Assembly: GCF_041296385.1 (NCBI RefSeq)
Contig: NW_027184085.1
Location: 56,015,109 to 56,079,108 of the forward strand
Direction of reading: 5' to 3'
Length of the DNA: 64,000 nt
Origin: Aphelocoma coerulescens
Taxonomy: Eukaryota; Chordata; Aves; Passeriformes; Corvidae
Position 1 is the stretch's first letter, and each line of letters opens with the position of its first letter. Positions 28,148 to 38,363 of the stretch are shown piece after piece. The translations under genes and the position numbers were made by a program. The notes beneath the pieces were generated by a model that saw only the letters and a list, made by a program, of their open reading frames with translations, was not told the origin of the DNA and did not search any database.

Positions 28148-28372
28148 ACATTTCCCAGCTGAGGTGCTACGCCAATGCACACGGTAAGGTAACAAACAGG
28201 AGAAGTTGGAAGCTATTGTGCAGCAGTAAAGCTATGGTGCAGCTGCCATCATGGAAACATGATGTGATAACTTCTATGGATGGAGTTCTGCAATGGATGG
28301 TTGTAAGCTATTCAGAAGGGACAGGTGAGGCAGGAGGCATAACTCTGTACAGTAGGGAGAGTTTTCACTGTA
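28148..28372 (+). mobile_element. CR1 LINE fragment (endonuclease domain of ORF2)
   Basis: Translated on the plus strand with frame changes, this stretch resembles the N-terminal endonuclease region of avian CR1 ORF2: an NKQE.LEAIVQQ-like block near 28190-28225, an A-I-x-E-T block near 28245-28260, and an AMDG.KLFRRDR.GR-like block near 28290-28335. Stops and indels make it a dead fragment. It has neither the 5' UTR nor the RT domain. The open frame on the opposite strand (28274-28546) is only its shadow. It could be the upstream part of the same old LINE as the fragment at 30330-31480, which lies in the same orientation. Confidence 0.7.
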
Positions 28373-30329
28373 TGAGGCACGAATGTTAGGACAACTTGAA
28401 TTGAGGTATTGAATGGAAGAAACAGTTTTTGGTTGAGCTGGATTTATACAAATGATAAAACAGAGGTGCTTCTTCATATTATCTGCCATTAATGTGAGCT
28501 CTGTTTCATTTACCTTGTGTACACTGCTTATTAGGTAAGGCTTCATGACACAGGATGTATTTCAACTAGAAAAATGCTGTCTGAAAGGTGTTCCCTGAAG
28601 ACTACATAGACCAGAATTTCAGGATACAGAAGGACAGCAAAGTGGCACGGCCTTCTCAGATTATTCTTTTCTTTGAGTTATGTGTTTGTTTTTTTTCCCC
28701 TATTATTTGTCTATGAAATTAGTTTTGTATGTGAAATAATTATTTTTTCAGTTTTTCAGGACTTTGCTGTTTCTCACTTTTAAGAATCCTTATGGAAATC
28801 ACTTTAAATTTGGTTTCTGACTTCAGCTGGAGAATAGTGAGTTTCATGTCATGAACTACAGTTCTGTATAATAACTGTAAGCCTATTTGATTTCCCCAAT
28901 TTTAGTTGTTATAAATCTAATAAATAACATAAATAATATACTGCTTTTGATCACTTCTATATATTGACTTTCATGTATATACCTGAATGTTCCTTTTATC
29001 AAAACATAGGATACTAAGCATATGTTTATCACCTGGCATGCTTATAAACAAAATTGGCTGAAGGTACGTGGTCAAACAGCTCAGCTGAACACAGGCTGTT
29101 GTTCAGTCAGTGTTCTCCCTCTGTGAGGAAACTTTGTATAAATAACGAGCCTACAGCAACACTACAGTGTGTATAAAACACATCCATACATTTTACTAGG
29201 TTTTAAGTCCTGACACATTTTTTTGATCGTTCTTACTACATGTGCCTTCTTCTGTGCTATACTCCTTGGATAGGAGTAGGGAAGGGAACAGCTCTTGTTG
29301 CCTTACCTCATTAGCATGCATTTATTATTTGTTTTCTGTGTAATTACTGTCCCAGAACAGTACAAAATTAGGTGTTAGCATTCTAAAAGGTGTCACGGTA
29401 AAAACTTCAGCTTATTTATTTCCTTCCGCAGTAGCTGACATTTTGATTGCCTATCACCTGGATCTGCTGCATAAGCCGAGTTATAAGGCTCCTTATAGCA
29501 AGGCCAAGTGATTTTTTAATATCTTAAAAAGAGAAGGGATCTTTCTCATTTCTATTTATTTCTCAAATTTGTTTGCCTGTTACATATAAATTCTGACTAT
29601 GTGTGGTTTTGGAGAAATTAATTTCACCTTGGAAACTCTCAAATTTTTGTCTGATTTTTGTTAAAGTACAGCTTGAATTGGTGTTTGAACGTCTACTTTT
29701 GGATGAAAGGTAGACAACTGAATTTGAATCTTACAAATTTATTGGGAAGTATAATGTCACAAACATTTGGAAATTGTTTTATGTGAAAAGACCACAAGTT
29801 TTGATCTAATCTTTAGAGTGGGGGGGTGGGTTTGGGTTGCAGTCATGTACTGATATAGCTGCTTTATAGTGTCATAGATGTAGAAACACAGTAAAATTAT
29901 CATAAAAAGCAAGAAGTCTTTTTTTTTTCAGAAATTTGAAAATTGTGCCCATAGACAATGGAAGGAATACAAATTATAGAAAGTTATATTTGAAATCACA
30001 TATAATCAGATAATGAAGATTTTTGAATAGGTAGTTGCTCTAGGCATAAAAATACATAATAAAAATGTTGTCAAACATATCAGAAACTGGAAGCCAGTGC
30101 TTGACTCCATAGGGCTAATAGATGGCTGGCATATAGAAATGAGCATTCAGGTTAATACTGATAAAATCTAAATGTTTTCTTTATATTTGTGTCCATTTGT
30201 CTTAAATAGGTACGTTACTGGCAAAAAATATTAGAGCAAAATACGAGAGCAATGAATTTTTGGAGCAAAAGGTTTTACCCAAGGGATCTAGAGTGAGTCA
30301 TTACCAACTTTATGATATAAAACCTGTTG
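28373..30329. other. Non-coding DNA between two LINE fragments
   Basis: Nothing is identifiable with confidence. Because both flanks are plus-strand CR1-related fragments, some of this may be decayed LINE sequence. It includes a G-rich run at 29820-29835. Confidence 0.4.
29820..29835 (+). other. Possible G-quadruplex sequence
   Basis: The run GGGGGGGTGGGTTTGGG-like pattern (seven G, then GGG, then GGG, separated by T and TTT) can supply four G-triplets with short loops, because the first seven G can be read as GGG-G-GGG. There is no neighbouring promoter, so a role is not implied. Confidence 0.35.
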
Positions 30330-31480
30330 CTTGAATCCTGAAGAGAGTAAGGAAGCAAATGAGAACAAGTTTTCAAAAAGGGATTCAAAGGCTATCTGGG
30401 GATCTACAGGCCATTACATCTTACTTCTACATCAGTCATATTGGCAGAAACTATAAGAAGGAATAGATTTAGTTAGTCAGCTGGGAAATAAATATGGCAA
30501 GTCATGTCTTGCATTTCTGCTGGTGTGCTTTAAGTCACACCAGCAAACAGAGATGAGGGCAGCTGGCTGACAGAACACCAGATTTGCAGAAAAATGGTGA
30601 TTAATTACTGAGTTAAAATAAGGAAACCAGTGGTAAATTTTCACTGTGAGTGTATGCTGTCAGTGGTATTCCTTGATTGCCTCTGCAGGCAAAAATCCTA
30701 TTTGATGCTTATCTTCAGGAAACATCTAGAAATGGGGTGAACAATGAGATGACAAGGCTTCAACATTACAACTCTACTCAAGGTACAGAAGAGTTGCAAA
30801 AGATTGTCAATAATCAAGTGAGTAATAAAGTGCCAGCTAATGTCTAATGTCAATAAATATGAAGCAATGCATATGCCAAGACAATCTCGACTGCAGACAC
30901 AATTAATTGTCTTGAAAGTAGTGGTGCCCCATTCCTGAGTCAATATTTGAAGTCACTGTGAACAGCACTCCGAAATACTCATCTCTGTTCTTCACAGCCG
31001 TGAGAAAGGTACATAAGATGTTTAGAGCAGAACAGAAATAGAGAACAAAATATCACACAACTGGCCCATATTCTGTAGACATTTTAAAATGAGCATACTT
31101 CTAGAAATTCAGTCTTAGAAAGGTTTTAATGAAAGTAGTAGAGAATGAAATGGGAATGATCAAAAGTAATCAGATAGTCACTTTACAGAGAAAGGAAAAC
31201 AGTCTAAGTCTTCTCACTGTAGAAAAGAGATGACTGCAGGTGATTTTGATATATGTCCATGTAATCACAAATTGTATGGTCCAAGTGAAAGAGAGTTATT
31301 GTTCCGTTTTTCATTACAACATATATGCAACATCCAGTGAACTTACTCTGCATGCAATAAAAAATAAACTAAATTATTGCTACTGAGGTGTGGAATTAAC
31401 TGCTAAATAAAAGCCTATAAAGCAAGATTTAAAAAGTCATGAAGAAAAATTGTGAAAGAAAATGTCAATCCAAAGGATTG
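30330..31480 (+). mobile_element. Old CR1/L3-like LINE fragment (RT domain to 3' part)
   Basis: A strongly decayed LINE on the plus strand. The first part matches the reverse-transcriptase start of L3/CR1 elements: a 'caaaaagggattc' run, then an YRP-type block near 30407-30416. Near 30790-30870 it matches the region downstream of the catalytic site ('gaagagttgcaaaagat', then 'aaatatgaagcaatgca'). Near 30950-31080 it matches the next conserved block ('agtcactgtgaacag', 'atagagaacaaaatatcac'). It ends near a 'gtggaattaactgc' block at 31391-31404. Stops and indels are frequent, so it is much older than the LTR elements. It directly precedes the env relic. Identification rests on the ordered series of matches to the remembered consensus. 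Confidence 0.7.
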
Positions 31481-31698
31481 TAAACTGTAGCTGATGTTTC
31501 AAACAGATGATTGGAGAGGATGTTGTCAGCGTAAGTGGATTTTTCCTTCTGTCTAATAGGGGTGACCTGCTAGTACTCTCCCCTACAAAAAAACTCTATT
31601 TTCCCTTGCAGCACTCTACAGGACAGCAAGCAAAAATGCTATGCTTGTGTTAGTCCAAACCCTGACAATGCTGCTTCTTCTGCCATGATCTAAAGCTC
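31481..31698. other. Junction between LINE relic and env relic
   Basis: About 220 bases that may hold the decayed upstream part of the env relic. Short Cys- and Pro-containing peptides are visible in two frames near 31640-31690, but no continuous frame can be supported. Confidence 0.3.
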
Positions 31699-32316
31699 AT
31701 GTTAGGTGCACCTGGAGTGTTGGAACACACTCTGATTGCAGAAATTGAAATCTTTCTGCCACTATCAATACTAACCAATATCTCTGCAATTAAATCTACC
31801 TGCTCATCATTGCTGAATACGTGTTATACAGGATGGTTAGCCTGGATACATGGACAAACTCTGTCCTGTCCAAAATTATCAAGGAGAGATGTTTTGACAG
31901 TATATAATGCTTCAGTATACAGTATATACCCTGTAATTGTGCTGGGAAAAAATCACTATAGAAATGTCCTCTATCCATTAGTACATAGATTATGGGCCCA
32001 ACTAAATGGGAGCGAATGACAAACTGTTGGTGTTGATGCAGGGGTTGAATGTGAACAACAGGGATTTATTGGTGAAAATAGTACCATTAAGTCCCAAGAC
32101 ATTTGTCTTGACACTGAGCAATGTTTTTGTCACTTTGAAATACATCCTGATGAAACCCCTGAGACTGTAGTTTTATATATTGGAAATGGATGTGTTTATA
32201 TGAAAACCTTTTGTGATTCTATATTTACAGATAGCACCACTGTAGAAACATGTATTCACCGAAATATCCGTAATTGCAATCTTACTGAAATTGTGGGATG
32301 TGACTGTAACTGTTGA
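31699..32316 (+). pseudogene. Retroviral env relic (surface to transmembrane ectodomain part), class shared with the provirus at 62 kb
   Basis: One frame runs for 206 codons with a single internal stop (TGA at 32017-32019). It is Cys-rich with several N-glycosylation-type sites (NIS, NAS, NGS, NST, NLT). Around 32090-32210 it reads ICLDTEQ, then CHFEIH, then GNGCV, which lines up with ICLDTDQ, CHFEVH and GKGCV in the env of the provirus at 62098-62191. That places it in the same env family. It then continues with a Cys-rich stretch (CIHRN, CNLTE, CDCNC) that the provirus copy lacks. Weaker env-like sequence continues in other frames to 32560, where an LTR interrupts it. There is no gag or pol upstream. 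It belongs to an older insertion and is not expected to make a protein, although the frame is unusually well preserved. Confidence 0.75.
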
Positions 32317-32560
32317 GCTCCTGTCACAATCTACCAATAGCTACAATCTAACTATAGATTGTTTCAAATGTTCCTGCCTATCCCCATTGGAATGAAACTT
32401 ACATTTGTAAGAATACTGTTGCAATATGATCGCTTGAGTACATTGCTCAGAAGAATCCAGAACAGCAGAGTATTCTGATTAACATCTATCTTCACAAAAT
32501 GAAGATACATCACATCCTAGAAAGACTGAAAAGGGATGGGGAAAATAACTGGTGAGACAT
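32317..32560 (+). pseudogene. Continuation of env relic up to the LTR insertion
   Basis: After the stop at 32314-32316 the same frame continues with further stops. It shows a hydrophobic PIPIGM-like block near 32380, and at 32547-32558 an N-W-stop-D codon series that aligns with HWWD just before the membrane segment of the provirus env (62239-62250). The segment ends in GACAT (32556-32560), the first copy of the target-site duplication of the inserted LTR. Confidence 0.55.
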
Positions 32561-33841
32561 TGTCATAGGTTAGCAAGCATAGTCCCGGAAGGGATATCCT
32601 TGCTAAGGGGTGCTTACAGCTTCCTCTGGGACCTGATAGAACCTATCAGCTGGCCAGTTTGAATATGGACAATTCTTTAAGCCACTTAAAGTTGTGACTG
32701 CCTCTGTGATACACACTTAAGAACAGACAAACTCCCCCCCCAAGCTCTCTCTCGTTTCCGGCGCTGGGACAGGTGGCTGCAGGCCCCGTGCAGGGGCCAG
32801 TGGGCCACGGCCAGCCTGGAGCCATGGGCCTGTTCCAGCCATGGAACCCCCCCCACTGCCTTGCCGTGGGCAGCCGGAGCGGCTCGGAACCCCCCCCCTC
32901 TCCACTGCGGCCGAGATTCAGCAAAGCGGCACCTCTGTCCGGCAGAGGTCAGGGGACCAACAGCAATAAGCCACATTCCAGCTGTAAGGCCGAGGTGAGA
33001 TTAACCCTTTTATTGCTGTGAAGAGCTGAAAACCTGAGGGAAGAGAGAGAGGAGATGCTTAAAGCTGAAAGTCTGTTGTGAAGCTATGATATATCAGAGT
33101 ATCCTGTTGTAATTTCATGAAGATATGGGGGGTGGAGTGTTCAACTCATAAGCAGAAGCACCTGCGCTGAGATAGGCAAATGCTGACGCAGCTGTAATTT
33201 CATGAGAAGTTTGGACAGAGAGAGATGAACCAGATGAGGACTTTTTGCTCCAAAGAGGAAAGGAGAAAAACCTCAATTCCTAGAGATGCTTCCAGAGATA
33301 GTTTTAAAGATGAAGATGACCCTTTGCTCCCAGGGAAGGAGAAGGGCCTCTGTTTTTCTTTGTTTCTGAACAGCTCAACCTTAAAATTGTACCCCAGAAA
33401 ACTTTCAAGAGTGGACCTTCGAAAGCAGTTGCGGGAAAAGCTGCAAGTCGGGGGAAGGGACTCACATCGCAAGCAGAGAGACTCCTCTTCCTAAATGGAC
33501 TGAACAATATTTGGAAGTGGGTGGCTGTCTCGGTGTGATACTGTTTTCATAGCATGAGCAAAAAGAGACTTCTCTTTCTAAATGGACTGAACAAGGTTAT
33601 TCTGGAAGTGGTAAACAGACTGAACATCTTAAGGGTTGTCTTTACACTGTCAGTGGGAGAAGGGAGGAAGGTGGGGGGAGGAGGAGAGTTCTAAAGGTGG
33701 TATAATTTTTTTCTTTTCTTCTTTTAGGTCTGTTAATAAACTTCTTTATATTCATTCAAGTTGGTGCCTGCTTTGCATTTCTCCTAATTCTTATCTCACA
33801 GAAGATAAACAGCAATGAGTATTTTAGACCAAACCACTACA
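32561..33841 (+). mobile_element. Solo LTR, 1281 bp, with GACAT target-site duplication
   Basis: It starts TGTCATAGGTTAGC and ends CCAAACCACTACA, so it has canonical TG...CA ends. GACAT immediately precedes it (32556-32560) and immediately follows it (33842-33846), a perfect 5-bp target-site duplication, and no internal retroviral sequence is present. It contains a GC- and CpG-rich segment (about 32750-32960), two 31-bp repeats with two mismatches (33477-33507 and 33564-33594), a TATA-like 'ggtataattttttt' near 33698-33711, and an AATAAA at 33735-33740. Open frames inside it (for example 32646-32976 and 33200-33507) lie on both strands and are products of its GC-rich composition. It resembles a widespread songbird LTR family. 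The 5-bp duplication fits an ERVL or class I element, but I cannot name the family firmly. Confidence 0.9.
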
Positions 33842-33950
33842 GACATCAGCGACAAGAACTGTGAGTCTAATGTTTCATTCAATTGTGATTTTGTTAGCTC
33901 TAACATTATGCTTATTACTTAAAGTAATTTTATATGCAAACGTCTGGTAA
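33842..33950 (+). pseudogene. Env relic, membrane-anchor segment downstream of the solo LTR
   Basis: Directly after the second GACAT copy, the frame starting at 33843 is open for 35 codons to a TAA at 33948-33950. It encodes a strongly hydrophobic stretch (HSIVILLALTLCLLL) followed by KVILYANVW. Position and character match the membrane anchor of the provirus env, where HPIIVLLILV is followed by a second hydrophobic run. The env relic therefore continues on the far side of the LTR, which shows that the LTR inserted into the env gene. A frame change separates it from the part upstream of the LTR. Confidence 0.65.
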
Positions 33951-34208
33951 ATCATGAAGCAAATGCTCCTTATTCATTATGATGAATTCCCTTATTATAT
34001 AATTAATAGTAATATTTTATATTAAGAGCTATTTGCTTACTTTGGATCTGCAAGTGTGCAAACATAGTATATAATTAACATTAATTTTGGTACTTAAACT
34101 AAACAGTTTATCAAGTAACTGGACTCTTACCACTGATCTGTCACATATTTACAGTATAGAGGCAAGAGGTAGCTGTACTATGCCTGTATGAATCAATAAA
34201 GTAGATTA
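33951..34208. other. AT-rich DNA after env relic
   Basis: No recognisable feature. If the relic was once a full provirus, this would be its env end and the untranslated run-up to a 3' LTR. Confidence 0.35.
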
Positions 34209-34715
34209 ACTGTATTTGTGGGGTGATGTGCGACTTGTGGGCTCCACTCCTTAATCAAACTCACAATAGCTGGTACAGGCTCCAAAGGCAGCTCCTGAGT
34301 GGCAGGTGGGCCAAGAAAGCCTCAAAGAAACCTAAAAAGGAGCACAGTGACCTTATGAACACCAATGGATATGAGATTGGAATGCCAATCGAACAGTTAA
34401 GGGGTGGTTTTTCCAAGATTCCTTTATCAAGAAACAAATAAATTTGTGGGTACAGGGAGTTTTACGCACACCCTTCCTATTGTATGCAATTTGACCATGA
34501 GCCAAACACTTTATCCCATAAATAAAATGACCTAAGTGAGCCTTCTTTGAGCTCTCCTTGCTGGTCAGTGCAGCTGCATGGTGGTGGTCTCTCCTGGAGC
34601 TGGGGTGCCTCTCAAGGTTGCTCCTCAAGGCAGAGAGACCTTTTGCCAATGAGATATCTTTGGGTGAGCCCAGTCTGAGTTCTCTCTAACTTGCAACTGG
34701 ACTGCACACCACGTG
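34209..34715 (+). mobile_element. Possible LTR remnant following the env relic
   Basis: Composition changes from AT-rich to mixed at about 34.2 kb and back after about 34.7 kb. The stretch opens with TGTATTTGTGGGG and has an AATAAA at 34522-34527 followed by a GC-richer part ('gagctctccttgctggtc', 'ggtctctcctggagctgggg') that looks like the R/U5 part of an LTR. It lies where the 3' LTR of the env relic's provirus would be. I could not find clean TG/CA ends, a target-site duplication or a second copy in this window. It does not resemble the LTRs at 53.9 and 62.5 kb. It may instead be an unrelated repeat. Open frames here (34223-34441 plus, 34353-34649 minus) are not recognised. Confidence 0.3.
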
Positions 34716-37260
34716 ACTCTCCACTTTAGCCTCAGAACAAAAGAGATGAGGAAAAAGAAATACATTTCAGGCTGCATCTTATCTGTTGTCACTGGGTGAC
34801 TGAATGGCACTGGCCTGGGAGAGAACAGACTTCTTCAGTAGTTTTGTGGGGGTTTTTTGTGCCTGAAAACCACCCTAGAATTTTACAGCATGGGCCAGGT
34901 AATAAAATACCCAATGAAACTGAATTCTGAAATCATGGACTCTTCAGCAACTGGGAAATCAGGTAAAAAACAAATGAAATGTCTTGGAAATAACTCTTTG
35001 AACTGAACAGAAGGTCATAATTTCACTTTACAGCTGCACACATGAATGAGTAAACAGTTAATTTAGATCAGTAGCATGCCACTGAATTTAAGGGCAGTAC
35101 TGCACAGAGCAGTCTGTAGGAGTCAAGTATTATGTTTTTCAACAAGCTACCTCATTAAGTTTATTGAAAAGACATATTGGGAACATACCTTAAAAACTCC
35201 TGCAATGGAGATATTTGGTTTGCCCTAAGAATGAGATTAATTTCATGCTTTTAGTTATATGTTCTCATAATCTGTCACTGTGCTGCATCTAGTATGTTAA
35301 AATTCATATTACAAGCTCCGTAGGATTTTTGTGTTGTAGGCCTATATACTTGTTATGTTCCCTAAAACATGAATCCTTGTTTGTCCTTTTGCAGCCATAT
35401 GAAATAATGCCACAAATCCATCTCTGTAATGATCTCCAAATACCAAGGCCCTATTTTCTTTGCATGAACAATAAAACAACCTGAAAAGAAAACTACAACA
35501 TCTTTTTTTTTTTGTGCTTGATTATAATAAGAAAAACTTGGCTATATTAAGAGCATGGGTGTTCTGAGCTGAGATGAAAAAAATATGGTTGGTTTGAGCC
35601 TCTCCTGAGTCCCTGGGAAACATCTCAATGATGAAAATTTAATGCATTTTTTTTCCAAAAGGATGTGTGCTGATGCTCTTTTCTTCTCTTCCAGGGCTTT
35701 TGAACAGCTGTACAGGTCTATGATAAATGAAGGTCTATTTATTTAATTGCTGTATTACTTGTCAAAGTAACTTAAAGGAAAAAAAGTTACTCTAAGACAA
35801 ACAGGATAAGACTAAATTGCTTAAAGTGATGTGATTTTTGAAAAGTGCTACACTTGCAACGGGCTTTATGAAAACCTTCAAACACGCATGTAAACATTTC
35901 TGTTTCTTGGAAAAAAGTGAAAGTACACTTTCCTACATTTGTTATACCTTTCATATTTCTTTCATATAAGGTATATTGGAAGTAAAGTAACTTTATTTTT
36001 CTGGGATTTTTTCCAGATAGACAGTATAATTTTTTTAAAATCTATATTAACAGTTTTCTTTTGACTTTCTGATTAATTGCTCAATGATTTCACGGAAGTT
36101 TGAAATCTTTCACATACATCTACAATGAGAGAAAGACTCTCTGTAAGTATAGACACAACTGTGTTGCAACACAGATCTTTTTGCTGCCCAGTGAGTCCAG
36201 AGAGGTAGTATCTTCAGGTCAGTGCTTACAATACCCAGATTTAGAAATTGCCACCTCATTCAGGTGTCAGAGTTGACATCAGCAGTATTGTTTTCTTCCC
36301 ATGGACAGTTGAAGGACCTATGCTCCTTAACGAGGTCTATGAAGTTAATTATAAATTTACATATTGTGGTAGTCATATAATAATGAAAGTTATAAAATGG
36401 ATTTGGTCCATGTGAGGTACTATAGCTGCTCCTGAAATTTCAGCCATGGTACAGCTTAATATGCTGTGAATGCTAAGACAGAAATTCATGAAAAGGCTGA
36501 GGAAAATACAGCTAATGTGACATGTTTTAAAAGGGCTAATAAAAGGCAGTGGCATTACTGCTGAGCTTAAAATTCAATGCTCCTTAAATCTCATTATCTT
36601 CAGGTAATGAAGAATATAGGAAAAATTGAAATTTCAGTTAATACTATCCAAGAGTTTGTGGAGCTGTCTATGAGTGTAACTTGCATTTTATTTAAAATAC
36701 TGAGGGAGTATTAATTTTTTTCCTGCAAACTGGTGCTAAATTAAAATTCATTCTACTGTGTGCTTGGTGCTTCACTGAAAATGGCTGGCCATGTCCCAGC
36801 AAGTTTACAGAGAAATCAATGAAACAAAAGTGTTGGGAGGAATATTGTTTTCTACAAGTGTGAAACTACTCTACAAAAGGGTAAGACTATTTCCATAAAT
36901 TTTGGAAATCTCTGTCCTCCCTGTCCCAGATGGAATTCATATATTCCCAGGGCTGAATTTACAGGTCTGAACTCCATTCTAATGCTTGGAATTCTTTCTC
37001 TTTGGCCCACCATATTAAAATTTGGTTGAAGAAATGAAAAAAGTAATTCCTTAAACCAAGACAAATTTCCCTTTGGGACAATTTGACTGTGTGTAATCCA
37101 TCATGTTCCCTGTCTTTCAGAGAAACCATCTAAATAAAGAAGCCTGGACTTTAGAAAGTTAAAGTATTTAGAGGTCCAATGAAATGTAAAGAAATAAGTA
37201 TCTAAAAAAGGTCCTAAAAACATTCAGAAAATTACTGCAGAACCTAAAATTAGACAAAAA

Positions 37261-37299
37261 ACAGAGGGAAGAGGAAGAAGAAGGATGATGATGAAGATG
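37261..37299 (+). repeat. GA/GAT-rich simple tract
   Basis: Purine-rich run of GGAA, GAAGAA and GATGATGAT words. It is a simple-sequence repeat; the minus-strand frame across it is an artefact. Confidence 0.6.
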
Positions 37300-37681
37300 T
37301 AACAAGAAAAACTTGTTTGTGATGTTTCTGTTGGTACATATACATGGATGTTGCAAGGCCTGTTACTTTTATGTTAGTAGTGGGTTTTTCCCCTAGAATT
37401 TCTTAATCAAAAGAAAAATTTCTCTGATGGGGATGCTGGGGCAAAACTTTTCTGCAGCCACAAAATGTCTAATTTTTAGGAGGATAGGTTCCTTGTAAGT
37501 GTTCTTTGAAAGCAAGTTTTAATTTGACTTGTCTCCAGGGTTTTTGCATGCAAAGCAGCATTGTGATCACCACTGCCTTTCAGAGAAAGCTCCTCCAGAA
37601 ACCAAAGTGGATGTTTTGAAGAAAGAATGTATTATAAGTCCATTGTTGGAAAAGATGTTAAATTTCAAAATCTACTGAGGA

Positions 37682-37805
37682 TTTTTTTTTTTTTTGGGGG
37701 AGTGTGTGTGTGTTAGTTTTGGTTTGGTTTTTCTCTTTGGTTTGGTTTGGGTTTTTTTGCTTGACTTTGTTGGTTTTAATTTTTGTTATTTATTTGTTTT
37801 TCCTA
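37682..37805 (+). repeat. T/G-rich low-complexity tract
   Basis: A T14 run, then GGGGGAGTGTGTGTGTG, then repeated GGTTT words and TTTGTT words. A similar shorter T/G-rich tract occurs at 38321-38363 and a smaller one at 41262-41290. Confidence 0.7.
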
Positions 37806-38320
37806 AATAAACTTTTAGTGAAAATATTTCAAACAATTTTAATGGATTTTCTTTTGTTTGTTTGTTTCTTTAAATTATTGCCTGACTGATTCCTTCCAGA
37901 AGGTGATTTATTATGGAATAGGACGTCAATGTCTCTGCAAGTACATGACTGATTGTTTTCCTCTCCAACTGTTGTGCCGTAACAACAGGTTTAATGATGC
38001 CATTTAATTTAGAGTTATTGTGCCACGCAAGTTTAACAAGCCCATTTGCTTGTGGCAGGGAGAACATTGCTTTCATCAGATCTCTAAAATATATATTGCA
38101 TCAAAGAACTGTAATTAATCTCTGCCTTTGGTTCTGGATCATCAAAAGCGTACATTAAGTCTATGGGATCCAAAGAAAATCTAGTTTCAGTTTACTGAGG
38201 TCAGTTAAAATTAATCCTATTCCAATGCTTTGTTATCCCCAGGAAATTTTCATCTCCATTTATTCTGGAATGGAAAGTTAAATTTATATGTGTTTTTAGG
38301 AGATTCTGATCCATCCCATT

Positions 38321-38363
38321 TGTTTGGGTTTTTTGGGGGGATTTTTTGGTTTTTTTTTTCTTT
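38321..38363 (+). repeat. T/G-rich low-complexity tract
   Basis: Runs of T and G (TTTGGGTTTTTTGGGGGG-type words, then T10). Simple sequence with no other signature. Confidence 0.6.

Noticed and set aside
32556..32575. Reading the env relic through the start of the solo LTR (an apparent W-D-I-V-I continuation)
   Set aside because: The bases after GACAT belong to the LTR; the resemblance past that point is coincidence, and env resumes after 33842.
32646..33021. Overlapping GC-rich frames on both strands, Pro/Gly/Ala-rich, resembling a CpG-island first exon
   Set aside because: They lie entirely within the solo LTR bounded by the GACAT duplication, so they reflect LTR composition.
34223..34649. 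Lys-rich plus-strand and His/Lys-rich minus-strand frames as a host gene fragment
   Set aside because: No recognised homologue, frames on both strands, in a possible LTR remnant.
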